This document shows, in pieces, positions 25,288 to 34,713 of a DNA stretch of 64,000 bases. The notes under the pieces are model-generated. The model made no database searches, was not told the origin of the DNA, and saw nothing but the letters and a program-made list of their open reading frames with translations. The number at the start of each line of letters is the position of its first letter. Within the stretch, counting starts at the first letter, position 1. The translations under genes and the position numbers were made by a program. This DNA is from Thalassobacillus sp. CUG 92003 (GTDB lineage Bacteria; Bacillota; Bacilli; Bacillales; Halobacillaceae), in the NCBI RefSeq assembly GCF_013618635.1, contig NZ_JABLSJ010000002.1:248001-312000 (forward strand), given 5' to 3'.

Positions 25288-26514
25288 TTAGGCAGAATGG
25301 GTTTGACGCATGACGTTAGGGTGGCGGAGCATGGAAATCATCATCAAAACACCGCTTATGATCAGCAATGAACTCGTCACAAAAAAGACGGATGAAAACC
25401 CAAAAAACCCTGACAGCATCCCGCCGAGCGCAGGACCGATAATATTGCCGAGAAAGCGTATGCTGGTGTTATATCCGAGAACTTCACCTTGCATAGCAAT
25501 TGGGGCTTCCTGCCTGATATAAGCGGTACGCACCGGGATAAGTCCCCCAATTGAAACCCCAAGCAGGAATCGCAGAATAACAAGCTGCCATACGTTGGCT
25601 ACGAATGCTCCTGGAAAATATACGATTCCTGCCATGAAAAGCAGCAAGACCAGCACTTTGATATAGCCGATTTTATCAGCAATACGGCCCCAACGTTTAG
25701 CCATCAGAAGATTTCCGACGCCGGCAGCAGAAAAGGCGATCCCTGAGAAGAAGGCAAGATTTGCTGTGCCATGCAGCTCTCCGACATATAAGGAGAGAAT
25801 CGGCTGAATACTGAAGTGCGCGATCTGAACAGTCAAGGAAGTAAGCATCACCATTAATAATAAGGGGTGGCTGAAAATATGCTGCATGACTTCCTTGGAC
25901 GAATAGCGTGTTTTATCCTCTTCATGATCCAATTCGATTCGTTGTTCTCGTATCCCCAGGTACACAATGACCGAAGAGATAGCCACAGTAATTGATACAT
26001 ATTGAAAAGTGGCAGCGTACCCGATGGTGTCAGCTATGACACCGCCCAGCAACGGACCAAGCAAACTGCCGGTAATGCTTCCGGTTTGCAAAGTCCCCAA
26101 TACTTGTCCGGCGATGTGTTTCGGTGTCTGCGTAGAGATCAGTGCCTGGGACATCGGAATGAACCCTGTGAAAACACCCATGAATAAACGTAACAAAAAC
26201 AATTGCCACACAGAGGTTGCGAGTCCCATCATAAAAACGGACACAGCAAGCCCTAAAGCCGATATGATTAATATATTCTTACGTCCATAGCGGTCTCCGA
26301 TTTTCCCCCATATCGGTGAACAGATAAAGGCCGTTACAAAGGTTATGCCGAATACCCATCCTGACCAGGTTTGGACATACGCATCCGTGAAGTTGCCTAA
26401 GCTTTCAATATATAATGAAATAAACGGCAATACCATTGTGATACTGCCGGCAATAAAAAAGTTAGCGAACCACATAATCCAAAGATTACGTTTAGCTCTC
26501 TGCTCTGTACTCAT
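25288..26514 (-). CDS. MFS multidrug efflux transporter, DHA1 type
   Basis: 408 residues, 12 predicted helices. Motif A is GKIGDRYGRKNILI near residue 73 and is repeated in weaker form in the second half (KRWGRIADKIGYIKV). GPLLGGVIADTIG is the antiporter motif C. It resembles NorA/MdtG-type exporters. It starts at ATG 26514 and lies 55 bases upstream of the nicotinamidase gene on the same strand, possibly cotranscribed. Confidence 0.85.
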   Translation of the reverse strand: MSTEQRAKRNLWIMWFANFFIAGSITMVLPFISLYIESLGNFTDAYVQTWSGWVFGITFVTAFICSPIWGKIGDRYGRKNILIISALGLAVSVFMMGLATSVWQLFLLRLFMGVFTGFIPMSQALISTQTPKHIAGQVLGTLQTGSITGSLLGPLLGGVIADTIGYAATFQYVSITVAISSVIVYLGIREQRIELDHEEDKTRYSSKEVMQHIFSHPLLLMVMLTSLTVQIAHFSIQPILSLYVGELHGTANLAFFSGIAFSAAGVGNLLMAKRWGRIADKIGYIKVLVLLLFMAGIVYFPGAFVANVWQLVILRFLLGVSIGGLIPVRTAYIRQEAPIAMQGEVLGYNTSIRFLGNIIGPALGGMLSGFFGFSSVFFVTSSLLIISGVLMMISMLRHPNVMRQTHSA

Positions 26515-26696
26515 ATGAAATCACTTCTTATACAATATATTTCGATACCCTAAATATATATCATAAACTGTCGAATAAAAAAAGGGAAGCAACTTACTTG
26601 AAGCGCTCAGCCTCTGTCTCAAAATATTTTCAAATAACGCGTAAAACCTTTATACTAGTGCTAGAGTGAGACAGATAAGTTGAACGGAGGCTATGT

Positions 26697-27203
26697 ATGT
26701 TTGTTATCGGGACCACGCAAAAATTAGCGAAAGAATTAAACAAAACGTTAGAACCGCAAGATCATGTCGAAACACCAGAGATTAACAAGTGGCACATGAA
26801 TATGTTCAAGTGGAATGACCGGAAGTGTGTACTGCTCATGAATGATAAAACTGGGCTCAATTTATTATTGTTCGGCTTGGAAAAAGAACAATTTGAGAAT
26901 ATTGATAACGTCTTGAAAGGTTCATTGAAGCAACTGTTGCAATTACTGGAATTGGATCAAGAGATAAAGGATCAATTTCTTGAAGCATCAGAGGAAATCG
27001 TTTATACAAAAACTTCGAACCGACGTGTCCTCGGCATGATGAGAGAAATTAAAACCACGGTTGAATCTATGCTTGAAGGAGTCAGTTACGAAGATGTTGA
27101 TGCTGCGGATATTAATCGCATGAACAATATGGATCGCATTTTCACAGCTCTGCAAAATCAAACTCCCTCTAAAGTAGTTGAGCAATACTTCAACTTAGGA
27201 TAA
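26697..27203 (+). CDS. DUF6933-like protein
   Basis: 168 residues, soluble. The N-terminus (IGTTQKLAKEL ... KWHMNMFKWNDRKCVLLMNDKTGLNLLL) matches the plasmid-and-chromosome family known as DUF6933, whose role is unknown. AACGGAGG lies 8 bases before ATG 26697 and a TATACT -10 box is present at about 26651. Monocistronic with its own terminator. Confidence 0.65.
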   Translation: MFVIGTTQKLAKELNKTLEPQDHVETPEINKWHMNMFKWNDRKCVLLMNDKTGLNLLLFGLEKEQFENIDNVLKGSLKQLLQLLELDQEIKDQFLEASEEIVYTKTSNRRVLGMMREIKTTVESMLEGVSYEDVDAADINRMNNMDRIFTALQNQTPSKVVEQYFNLG

Positions 27204-27211
27204 ACGTCGAG

Positions 27212-27238
27212 AGCATACCTTAACGGTGTGCTTTTTTA
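27212..27238 (+). terminator. Terminator of the DUF6933-like gene
   Basis: AGCATACC/GGTGTGCT with a 5-base loop, then TTTTTT. Confidence 0.9.
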
Positions 27239-27370
27239 TGTGTACGATCCTCTCTGTACCTAAAATCCTGTATCCGTTGACGATTGCTCTCATAAGGTTT
27301 TGTATTATCACATCAAAATTAAACGAGCAGGAGAATTCCCTTTCAACATGGAATAAAGATGCAGAAGAGT

Positions 27371-27399
27371 TTACTTTCATACGGGCAGGGGTATATAAT
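27371..27399 (+). promoter_or_regulatory. Promoter with possible CsoR/CstR-type operator
   Basis: TTACTT (27371) and TATAAT (27394) are 17 bases apart and 35 bases before the dioxygenase-rhodanese gene. The spacer contains ATACGGGCAGGGGTAT, an ATAC...GTAT inverted repeat around G/C, similar in style to persulfide-sensing CstR/CsoR sites. No such regulator gene is in the window, so this is inference. Confidence 0.4.
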
Positions 27400-27434
27400 T
27401 GACACAAACGTTATGAATAGTCTGGAGGGTTAAT

Positions 27435-28832
27435 ATGTATTTTGAGTCTTTTTTTGATGAAAACCTTGCTCAAAAATCTTATTTAATCGGGTGTCAGCGT
27501 ACAGGAGAAGCGTTAGTCATTGATCCAGCGCGAGATCTTAGCGCTTATTTCGAAACAGCTGAAAAAGAAGGCTTCACATTATCGGCCGCAGCAGAAACCC
27601 ATATTCATGCCGATTTTGTTTCTGGAGCTAAGGAAATGGCCAAACAAGCAGAGGCTACACTCTATCTATCAAATGAAGGAGAAGCTGACTGGAAATATCA
27701 ATACGTGGAGTATATCGCCCATCAACTGCTCAACGATGGTGACGTGTTCTACGTCGGAAACATCAAGCTTGAGGTTATGCATACCCCGGGCCACACGCCG
27801 GAAAGCCTGTCCTTTATTTTGACAGACGAAGGAGGGGGAGCAGACACACCAATGGGGGTATTTACAGGTGATTTTGTTTTCGTTGGTGACGTAGGCCGCC
27901 CGGACTTACTGGAAAAAGCGGCAGGGGAAACAGGGAGTTCCGAATCTAGTGCAGCAACGATGTACGACTCCATTCAGCGTTTCAAATCATTACCTGATTA
28001 TGTGCAAATATGGCCCGGCCATGGAGCAGGCAGTGCTTGCGGGAAATCATTAGGCTCCGTCCCTTTATCAACCGTCGGTTACGAAAAACGCACCAATTGG
28101 GCATTTCAAATCGAAGATCGTGCAACATTTGTGCAGCAATTGCTGGAAGGGCAACCTGAACCACCTAAGTATTTTGCCATGATGAAAAAATTGAATAAAG
28201 AAGGGCCCGCTTATGTGAATCAGCAATCTGTCAGCATGATGGACCTTGATCAATTGGATACAGAGAAGCAATTCGTCGTAGATACGCGGCCATCATCAGC
28301 ATTTGCGGAAGGTCATCTGCCTGGCACCATCAATATTCCGTTTAATGCATCATTCGCGAATTGGGCAGGGTGGCTTCTGCCTTATAATCAAGAGATAAGC
28401 CTTATAGGAGATCCTTCTCACCGAGAGGATATTCAAAAGGTCCTGCAGTCGATTGGACTGGATCATCTAAAAGGCATGGTAGACGCCCAGGAGTTGGAGA
28501 ACATGAGCAAACTGGAAACGTATGAGGAAATCTCAGCAGCACAATTGAAAGAGTATTTCAGACATGAGGAGGAATTCCTGATAGTCGACGTCCGTTATCA
28601 ATCCGAATGGGACGCCGGCCACATCGAAAACGCCCTGCATGTCATGCTGGGGGACCTGCCCGAACGAATCAACGAGATCCCCGCAGATAAAACACCGATT
28701 GTCCATTGCCGCTCCGGAGCGCGAGCAGCAATTGCAGTAAGCATCCTGCAAGCGAACGGCTTCAAGCAAACGAAAAATCTAAAAGGCGGATACCTTGCAT
28801 GGACGAAAGCGAAGTACCCCGTCACCTCTTAA
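27435..28832 (+). CDS. Persulfide dioxygenase-rhodanese fusion (CstB-like)
   Basis: 465 residues. The N-terminal metallo-beta-lactamase domain has ETHIHADFVSG, HTPGHTPES and DFVFVGDVGRPD, the iron ligands of ETHE1-type persulfide dioxygenases, and SACGKSLG near residue 200 carries the extra Cys found in CstB. A middle rhodanese-like domain lacks an active-site Cys, and the C-terminal rhodanese has IVHCRSGARAA. This order (dioxygenase, pseudo-rhodanese, rhodanese) is that of staphylococcal CstB, which detoxifies reactive sulfur to thiosulfate. GGAGGG precedes ATG 27435. No other cst genes are adjacent. Confidence 0.85.
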   Translation: MYFESFFDENLAQKSYLIGCQRTGEALVIDPARDLSAYFETAEKEGFTLSAAAETHIHADFVSGAKEMAKQAEATLYLSNEGEADWKYQYVEYIAHQLLNDGDVFYVGNIKLEVMHTPGHTPESLSFILTDEGGGADTPMGVFTGDFVFVGDVGRPDLLEKAAGETGSSESSAATMYDSIQRFKSLPDYVQIWPGHGAGSACGKSLGSVPLSTVGYEKRTNWAFQIEDRATFVQQLLEGQPEPPKYFAMMKKLNKEGPAYVNQQSVSMMDLDQLDTEKQFVVDTRPSSAFAEGHLPGTINIPFNASFANWAGWLLPYNQEISLIGDPSHREDIQKVLQSIGLDHLKGMVDAQELENMSKLETYEEISAAQLKEYFRHEEEFLIVDVRYQSEWDAGHIENALHVMLGDLPERINEIPADKTPIVHCRSGARAAIAVSILQANGFKQTKNLKGGYLAWTKAKYPVTS

Positions 28833-28850
28833 TAGACAGAACTGAATAAA

Positions 28851-28899
28851 ACACAAAAAATGCCGAACTGATTTTCGAATCGTTCGGCATTTTTGTGTT
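28851..28899. terminator. GCCGAAC-family terminator
   Basis: ACACAAAAAATGCCGAAC pairs with GTTCGGCATTTTTGTGT, followed by TTTTA. It ends the CstB-like gene. Confidence 0.88.
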
Positions 28900-28925
28900 T
28901 TAAGGAAGGTGTTCCATGATCGCTC

Positions 28926-29001
28926 AGTCAAAAAAGAAAGACCACTTTCCTGCGGGATCTTCAGCTCGCGCTGCTCCCGTGGGAGTCTCCGTGTTTTGAC
29001 T
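28926..29001. repeat. Palindromic element, short copy 3
   Basis: AGTCAAAA and TTTTGACT close a 76-base segment whose interior has TTTCCTGCGGG and CTCCCGTGGGAGTCTC blocks like those of copies 1 and 2. The arms again differ in sequence from the other copies but are complementary to each other. Confidence 0.65.
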
Positions 29002-29064
29002 ACGCTATATACGTTCCCAACACGCTTTTTATCACATCTGATAGTTGTCGCATTCACTTTAGTA

Positions 29065-30300
29065 TCAGGTTTCCTGATGAAGTTTGTGGTAATAATGAGC
29101 AGATCGTTTATAATCCTGCAGTTGAAAATAGGTTTCACCTAAATGTTTTAATATCTCTTTCCGTTCATCATCTTCTCCGTTTGCTTCAAAAAACACAAGC
29201 GCCTTTTCTAAATGGTACGTAATATCGGTGTTAACAATCCCTGATAAAACATAATCAAGCAAATAAAATTTATACGTGTACTTCGTATGATCACACGCTT
29301 TAGACAAATCCAGCCCTCTCTTAATCATATTACTGGCGCCCTGTGGATCATTCGATTCCATTAACACTTTAGCCATCAGATACAACGATGTAATTTTGCC
29401 TTTGCCTGTTTTAGCTTGTTCACTTTCGCTTAAATAGTATAGGGCCTGTTCATACTCTTGCTGTAAGTAATAAACATACCCCAAATTATGCAGGGCTTGT
29501 GATTTAATAATTTGAAAATCGACAGTATCCTGCGTGATATGGATGATGCCGGAAAATTGCTGTTGAGCCTGATCGTATTCCTGGGCTTTAATATAGTTCA
29601 TGCCGAGCAGCAGGTTACATTTTGTGATGTACTTATAGTTCATTTGCTTGGCATAGATTTGTAAGGCTTGCTCTGTATACGATATCGACTTCAATACTTT
29701 TCCTTTTTTACAGTAAGCTAACCCTGCATAGTACCAGAGTTCCGGCTCTTCAACGGAAGTCTGGTTAATCAAAGCTTCAGCTGTTTGTAAAGTACGGATA
29801 GAGCGGTTGAACTCTTCATTTTTGTATAAAGCCATCCCAGTAAATAAATGATAGTAAAACGAGAGTTTAGCAGAAAACTCATCTTTGCATGATTCTAAAT
29901 CCTTACTGAGTGTTAAGGCATGTGTAATGTCGCCTGTATAAATGGCGTACCGCATGTGGTACACATATAAACAGAGATGCAGGTTAACATCATTGACCTT
30001 AGCAATCGAATGCTGAATCTTCTTCAACTGACTGCTCAGTGTACCCTGGTCATGTTCAGCTTTAATATTGTCGAGAAACGATTGAATATCGTGCAAAACT
30101 TGCTCATGTTTTTCAGATCTAGATGCGGGCTCTTGGTGGTCTAATCGCTTATACAGCTGATCGATCGTCTCAAGCATCGGTTGGATGGTATTATCTTCTA
30201 TTTTATCTAAATAGTCAGCCGAACAAATTCCGTTCGCCAGTTCATGCTTGGTGCGGCCTTGTGCGATTCGCTTTGATTTGATAGAAATACCATGTCTCAT
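29065..30300 (-). CDS. HTH-TPR regulator, RNPP-like (receptor 1)
   Basis: 411 residues. A short XRE-type helix-turn-helix occupies about residues 1-55 (IAQGRTKHELANGICSADYLDKIED), followed by a long all-helical region with repeated TPR-like pairs (for example ELWYYAGLAYCKKGKVLKSI and QALHNLGYVYYLQQEYEQAL) to the C-terminus. This is the architecture of PlcR/NprR/AimR-type receptors that bind imported peptides. No peptide gene follows its stop codon, but one lies 357 bases upstream at 30657-30794. A TTGATA-17-TATATA promoter precedes it. The ribosome site (AAAGG) is weak and 13 bases away. Confidence 0.75.
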   Translation of the reverse strand: MRHGISIKSKRIAQGRTKHELANGICSADYLDKIEDNTIQPMLETIDQLYKRLDHQEPASRSEKHEQVLHDIQSFLDNIKAEHDQGTLSSQLKKIQHSIAKVNDVNLHLCLYVYHMRYAIYTGDITHALTLSKDLESCKDEFSAKLSFYYHLFTGMALYKNEEFNRSIRTLQTAEALINQTSVEEPELWYYAGLAYCKKGKVLKSISYTEQALQIYAKQMNYKYITKCNLLLGMNYIKAQEYDQAQQQFSGIIHITQDTVDFQIIKSQALHNLGYVYYLQQEYEQALYYLSESEQAKTGKGKITSLYLMAKVLMESNDPQGASNMIKRGLDLSKACDHTKYTYKFYLLDYVLSGIVNTDITYHLEKALVFFEANGEDDERKEILKHLGETYFQLQDYKRSAHYYHKLHQET

Positions 30301-30326
30301 GTCGCATCTACTGACCTTTCTGTATA

Positions 30327-30355
30327 TATATAATATCTTCAGTATAATATATCAA
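30327..30355 (-). promoter_or_regulatory. Promoter of receptor 1
   Basis: TTGATA and TATATA on the minus strand, separated by exactly 17 bases, 27 bases before the start codon. The rest of 30361-30600 holds no convincing gene. Confidence 0.55.
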
Positions 30356-30603
30356 TGTGAAATTGCCAGCTATTCGACAAATTAAGACAAAATTCTGATG
30401 TGGCAAATAGCCTCATTTTATAGCAAAGTTGAGGAACAGTTGTAGATAAATGCATAATCTTCATTTCTTTTCTTGTATCAAAAAAGCAATCTGGGAAAGA
30501 GAGGTTCTATTTCAGGGAGTTGATTGGCAATACTAGGGGAGGTAGGGGCTTAAATGATGCTGTCGAAATCCTTCGTTATATGTACAGCTAGGGTATAAAG
30601 AGC

Positions 30604-30636
30604 AAAAAAAATGAACCATGCAAGTGCAATGGTTCA
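30604..30636 (-). terminator. Terminator after the peptide gene
   Basis: TGAACCAT/ATGGTTCA stem with a short loop, followed on the minus strand by TTTTTTT, about 20 bases past the peptide stop codon. It closes the receptor 2-peptide cassette. Confidence 0.88.
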
Positions 30637-30656
30637 TTAGTGAACGAGTGGAACAA

Positions 30657-30794
30657 TTAAGCTCCATCCTCTACAGAATTAATTCCACCTACGTCGTACT
30701 CACCAGCTTCAACAGTACCAACACCATTTAATGAACTGAAGCCTAGAGTTAGAACGAAGCCTAATGCAGCTACACATGCAACAAATTTTTTCAT
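30657..30794 (-). CDS. Secreted signalling-peptide precursor (Phr/NprX/AimP-like), 45 residues
   Basis: A perfect AGGAGG lies 8 bases before ATG 30794. The product starts MKKFVACVAALG, has a hydrophobic core to about residue 22 and a signal-peptidase-like VEA near residue 30, leaving a short acidic, Gly-rich tail that ends INSVEDGA. This is the shape of exported pheromone precursors. The gene lies 61 bases after the stop codon of an HTH-TPR receptor on the same strand and is followed by a terminator, the arrangement of PlcR-PapR, NprR-NprX and AimR-AimP pairs. The exact mature peptide cannot be read; the C-terminal 5-10 residues are the usual place. It is not homologous to any peptide I recognise. 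Confidence 0.75.
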   Translation of the reverse strand: MKKFVACVAALGFVLTLGFSSLNGVGTVEAGEYDVGGINSVEDGA

Positions 30795-30855
30795 GTTATA
30801 ATCCTCCTAAATATATTTTAGAAAGAATTTCGTTAATGAAATCCTTTCGTGTTAC

Positions 30856-32115
30856 CTAATAGTTTCCTGAGAACAATTTTAAATCATATTTATAAAAGTG
30901 AGCAGCTTGTTTATACTTACCTTTATTATAATAGTAGTCCCCAAGTTTAGTTGCTAAACCTCTTAAATGTCTATATTGTTCAGACTCCTCAAAGTATTCC
31001 ATTGCTTTTCTAATACTTTTAATAAAGTCTTCATCATTTTCCATTTGTAAGTAGTAATCTATAAAAGAGGTTAATAGTTTAAAGTAGTCATCATCTCTGG
31101 TTGAGTAAGAGGAAGCTTTTAAGAATAAGTTGTTTGCCTCGGTTGTCTTGTTAGTTTTTAATAAGCATTCAATTAAGGATCGGTACGTAATTAATAGACT
31201 AGCAGTATCTTTATGTTTGATAGACTCCTTAAAGTTAACTATGGCTTCTTCAATTCTCTCAGTATCACTCAAAACCATACCATAATTGTGGTAGATTCTA
31301 CCAAGTAAAGAAGTATAATTATTCTTTAATGCTTTCTCTTTTGCTTGTTCTAACTCTTTAGCGGCTTCGTCATATAAATCAATCTCCCCATAGAGGGAAC
31401 CGAGTAAGTTATGGCTGCGACATTCATCAAAAGGTTTATTGAGATTCTTATAGTTTTGAAGCGCTGTATGAGTATAGTTAATCGCATTTTGATAATTATT
31501 TATCCCCCGGTGAATTAAGGCCATATTGTAACTGATGGCGGCTCTTATTGAGGGGGCATCTGATAGTCTATTAAACCTCTCGAAATGTTCAAGACTTGCA
31601 TTGAAATTCCTGTTGTAGTAATTTTTTGCCCCTTGGAAGTAATGATGAGCTTCTTCTAATGGTGAAGACAAGTATCCTGGGTTGACGCCGTCTAAATAAT
31701 ACTGAAGATAGGTGTCATAAATGTACTCTGCTTCCTCATATCTTTCTTTCTTGTACAAAAAAGCACCTTTGAGCAAGAGGTAAAAAATTTCCATCTTTAT
31801 GGGCTGGAGGTATTGAAAATAGCTTTCTTCGATCATTTCGATCAACTCTTCAGCCCGCTCCATATTTAGGATGATAGAAGATTGCATCTGCAGTAACAAA
31901 TATTGGAGTTCAATATCTTCATTACTGTGATTAAGTAAAAAATCAGGCGGTACTTCTAATGTTGGAGCGATGGAACGCAAAAATTCCTCATTGGGCTGGT
32001 TGTGCTCATTTTCAACCCTGCTGACTTGGGAGATGGAATATACGCTGTTTGATAGATCCTTTAATGTGTAGTTGTTTTTCCGACGATACACATATATTCT
32101 TCTGCCGATATGCAC
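30856..32115 (-). CDS. HTH-TPR regulator, RNPP-like (receptor 2), partner of the peptide gene
   Basis: 419 residues. GTG at 32115 is preceded by GGGAGG with an 8-base gap. Residues 1-60 form an XRE-type helix-turn-helix (LKDLSNSVYSISQVSRVENE); the rest is helical with TPR-like repeats (for example CRSHNLLGSLYGEIDLYDEA and IYHNYGMVLSDTERIEEAI). The family binds short imported peptides through the TPR groove. The coding region and the 560 bases upstream are visibly richer in A+T than the neighbouring genes, a possible sign of transfer. A TATAAT box is located about 45 bases before the start. Target genes are not evident. Confidence 0.78.
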   Translation of the reverse strand: MHIGRRIYVYRRKNNYTLKDLSNSVYSISQVSRVENEHNQPNEEFLRSIAPTLEVPPDFLLNHSNEDIELQYLLLQMQSSIILNMERAEELIEMIEESYFQYLQPIKMEIFYLLLKGAFLYKKERYEEAEYIYDTYLQYYLDGVNPGYLSSPLEEAHHYFQGAKNYYNRNFNASLEHFERFNRLSDAPSIRAAISYNMALIHRGINNYQNAINYTHTALQNYKNLNKPFDECRSHNLLGSLYGEIDLYDEAAKELEQAKEKALKNNYTSLLGRIYHNYGMVLSDTERIEEAIVNFKESIKHKDTASLLITYRSLIECLLKTNKTTEANNLFLKASSYSTRDDDYFKLLTSFIDYYLQMENDEDFIKSIRKAMEYFEESEQYRHLRGLATKLGDYYYNKGKYKQAAHFYKYDLKLFSGNY

Positions 32116-32682
32116 GGGCGGAACCTCCCAAACTCAGTTGTTAAGTTTTGTAATTCTTATTATACATAGGATTGCCTTCTCTCAAAAGGCTTAAGAAAGG
32201 AGAAAGGAAAGTAAGAATTAGGAAAGGATGTAAAGCGGGGTATGTTAAGGTGCTTTCGGAATGATCATTTTGCACCTTCATTCCATTAACTATCATTTTA
32301 ATGAGTATAAAAGACTATAAAAAATGTTGGTTTCGGGACTAATTAATTATTTTTGAAATATATTTAAATTGTTCACTCTATATCAATATTATGTTTAGTT
32401 TATCAAATGAAGTCGTTTGAATTCAAAATATGTTGAAATAGTGAAGAAGAATTCCTAATAATGACAAATAAGAGGAAAAGTATGAATTATATGAGTAAAT
32501 ACCCACAAGAAAGGGTATTAAATAAATAAGTACGTCAATTAATCCTTGTGTTGTATTAAGTCACCTTTCTATGCTTCTAAACAAATATAGTATAGAGTTT
32601 AAGGTGGAATACATCGACAACAACCAGTTCGAGATGGAACTGGTAAAGGAATCTTTGAACATAGGTCAAAGGAGGAAGTTTA
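32116..32682. other. A+T-rich intergenic region before aconitase
   Basis: 567 bases without a convincing gene. It holds the receptor 2 promoter at the left (TTGAGA and TATAAT, minus strand, about 32158-32185) and an aconitase promoter at the right, which I cannot place securely. AATACCC/GGGTATT forms a small hairpin at about 32499-32520. No riboswitch is recognised. Confidence 0.5.
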
Positions 32683-34632
32683 ATGGGTTATAACGTTGCT
32701 CAGAAACTCATCAAGGATCACTTAGTGGAAGGAAAGATGGATCCAGGTGCGGAGATTGGTTTGAAAATTGATCAAACTCTCACGCAGGATGCCACAGGTA
32801 CGATGGTGATGCTGGAGCTTGAAGCGATGGGAATCGACCGGGCAAAAACGGAAGCTTCTGCTCAGTATGTTGACCATAACTTGATTCAGGAAGACAGTAA
32901 AAATCCTGACGATCACTTGTTTTTAGAAAGTGCTGCTGAACGATTCGGATTGTATTTCAGTCGGCCGGGTAATGGCGTAAGTCACCCAGTACACATGCAG
33001 CGGTTAGCTCGACCAGGACGAACGCTGCTTGGCTCAGACAGTCATACGTGTGCAAACGGCTGTATGGGTATGCTCGCGATTGGTGCTGGCGGCATTGACG
33101 TAGCGATGGCCATCGCCGGAGAACCTTTCTATGTGAAAATGCCGAAAGTTTGGGGCGTCAAGGTCACAGGCGAACTCCCGGATTGGGTAAGCGCCAAAGA
33201 TGCTATTCTTGAAATGTTGCGCCGTCATGGAGTAAAAGGTGGCGTTAACCATATCTTTGAATATTATGGTCCTGGATTGAAAGAACTGACCGCGATGGAT
33301 CGTCACGTCATCGCTAATATGGGAGCTGAACTAGGAGCTACCGCTACCGTTTTCCCATCCGATGAAGAGACGAAGCGTTATATGAAATTACAGGGTCGTG
33401 AAGATGAATGGATTGAATTGAAGGCAGATCAGGATGCCACTTATGATGTTGAAGAAGAAATCAACCTATCTGAATTAGTCCCTATGATTGCGAAGCCGTC
33501 CAGTCCCGGAAATGTGGTTCCGGTCAATGAGGTGGCAGGTGAACCGATTTACCAATCGTATATTGGATCATCAGCTAATCCGGGATTCCGTGATTTTGCG
33601 ATTGCTTCCAAAATTGTAGAAGGACGTCAAATTGCAGATGGACTCTCATTTGATTTGAACCCGACGTCACGACAGATGTTGATTGATCTTTCCCAACAAG
33701 GACATATTGCGAACTTTCTTCAGGCTGGAGCGCGTTTGCACCAGGCAGGCTGTAACGGATGCATCGGCATGGGACAGGCGCCGGCTACAGGTCGGAACAG
33801 CTTAAGAACGACCCCTCGAAACTTCCCAGGCCGTTCTGGTACCAAAGAAGACAGTGTTTTCCTATGCAGCCCGGAAGTCGCAGCCGTATCTGCATTAACG
33901 GGGATGATCACAGATCCACGAACGATGGATTTTGATTATCCAAAAGTTCAGGAACTTGAACAGCCAACTGTTGATACGCAACTGCTTGAAGAACCATTAC
34001 CGAAAGAAAAAGCACAGCAAGTCGATCTGGTGAAGGGGCCAAACATCGCCTCTATACCGAAAATGAACGAGCTTCCAAATGATATGGAGGTTCCTGTGCT
34101 TCTGAAAATGGGCGATAACATTTCAACAGACGAAATCTTAGCAGGAGGGGCGCGTGTCCTGCCTTACCGTAGTAATTTACCGGAAATTGCTAAGTTCACT
34201 TTTGAAATTGTTGATGAAAGTTATTATGATCGTGCGATGGATATCAAAGATCAAGGCGGACACGCTGTTGTCGGCGGTGCTAACTATGGTCAAGGTTCAA
34301 GCCGTGAGCATGCTGCGTTAGCTCCAAAATATCTGGGTCTTCGAGTTGCCATCGTGAAGGACTTTGCCCGTATCCATTGGCAAAACCTCGCTAACTTCGG
34401 CGTATTGCCACTTGTTTTCGTGAATGAGTCCGATCATGAAGAGCTAGAACAAGGCGATGTCTTGCAGCTGAAGGACTTGCGCAAGAAAATTCATGAAGGG
34501 AACGAATTCATGATTGAAGTTAAAGGCAAGGACAAGCAAATTAAAGTACGTCACGACTTGTCTGAACGCCAAATCGAAATTATGGAAAGCGGCGGTATCA
34601 TCAACTGGGTCAAAGACCGCTTAAGACAATAG
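32683..34632 (+). CDS. Aconitate hydratase
   Basis: 649 residues, the short aconitase type rather than the 900-residue CitB/AcnA. It isomerises citrate to isocitrate in the TCA cycle. The 4Fe-4S ligands are in SDSHTCANG near residue 120 and AGCNGCIGMG near residue 355. The swivel domain in the last 160 residues has GDNISTDEILAGG and the SSREHAALAPKYLG substrate loop. AAAGGAGG lies 8 bases before ATG 32683. Monocistronic with a very strong terminator. Other lyases of the aconitase family are an alternative, less likely. Confidence 0.85.
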   Translation: MGYNVAQKLIKDHLVEGKMDPGAEIGLKIDQTLTQDATGTMVMLELEAMGIDRAKTEASAQYVDHNLIQEDSKNPDDHLFLESAAERFGLYFSRPGNGVSHPVHMQRLARPGRTLLGSDSHTCANGCMGMLAIGAGGIDVAMAIAGEPFYVKMPKVWGVKVTGELPDWVSAKDAILEMLRRHGVKGGVNHIFEYYGPGLKELTAMDRHVIANMGAELGATATVFPSDEETKRYMKLQGREDEWIELKADQDATYDVEEEINLSELVPMIAKPSSPGNVVPVNEVAGEPIYQSYIGSSANPGFRDFAIASKIVEGRQIADGLSFDLNPTSRQMLIDLSQQGHIANFLQAGARLHQAGCNGCIGMGQAPATGRNSLRTTPRNFPGRSGTKEDSVFLCSPEVAAVSALTGMITDPRTMDFDYPKVQELEQPTVDTQLLEEPLPKEKAQQVDLVKGPNIASIPKMNELPNDMEVPVLLKMGDNISTDEILAGGARVLPYRSNLPEIAKFTFEIVDESYYDRAMDIKDQGGHAVVGGANYGQGSSREHAALAPKYLGLRVAIVKDFARIHWQNLANFGVLPLVFVNESDHEELEQGDVLQLKDLRKKIHEGNEFMIEVKGKDKQIKVRHDLSERQIEIMESGGIINWVKDRLRQ

Positions 34633-34639
34633 AAATGAC

Positions 34640-34695
34640 AAAAAAGAAAGGGTGCCCTTAAGCAGTTCGCTGCTAGGGGCACCCTTTCTTTTTTG
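34640..34695 (+). terminator. Aconitase terminator
   Basis: AAAGAAAGGGTGCCC pairs with GGGCACCCTTTCTTT and is followed by TTTTG. Confidence 0.92.
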
Positions 34696-34713
34696 TTGTG
34701 GGTAAGCTCGGAT

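Noticed and set aside
28779-29138. Peptide gene after receptor 1
   Set aside because: The only short frame after its stop (about 17 codons) has no ribosome site and no signal-peptide character; the region is the palindromic element.
30361-30480. 41-codon minus-strand frame upstream of receptor 1
   Set aside because: Weak ribosome site and no export signal; it overlaps the likely promoter region.
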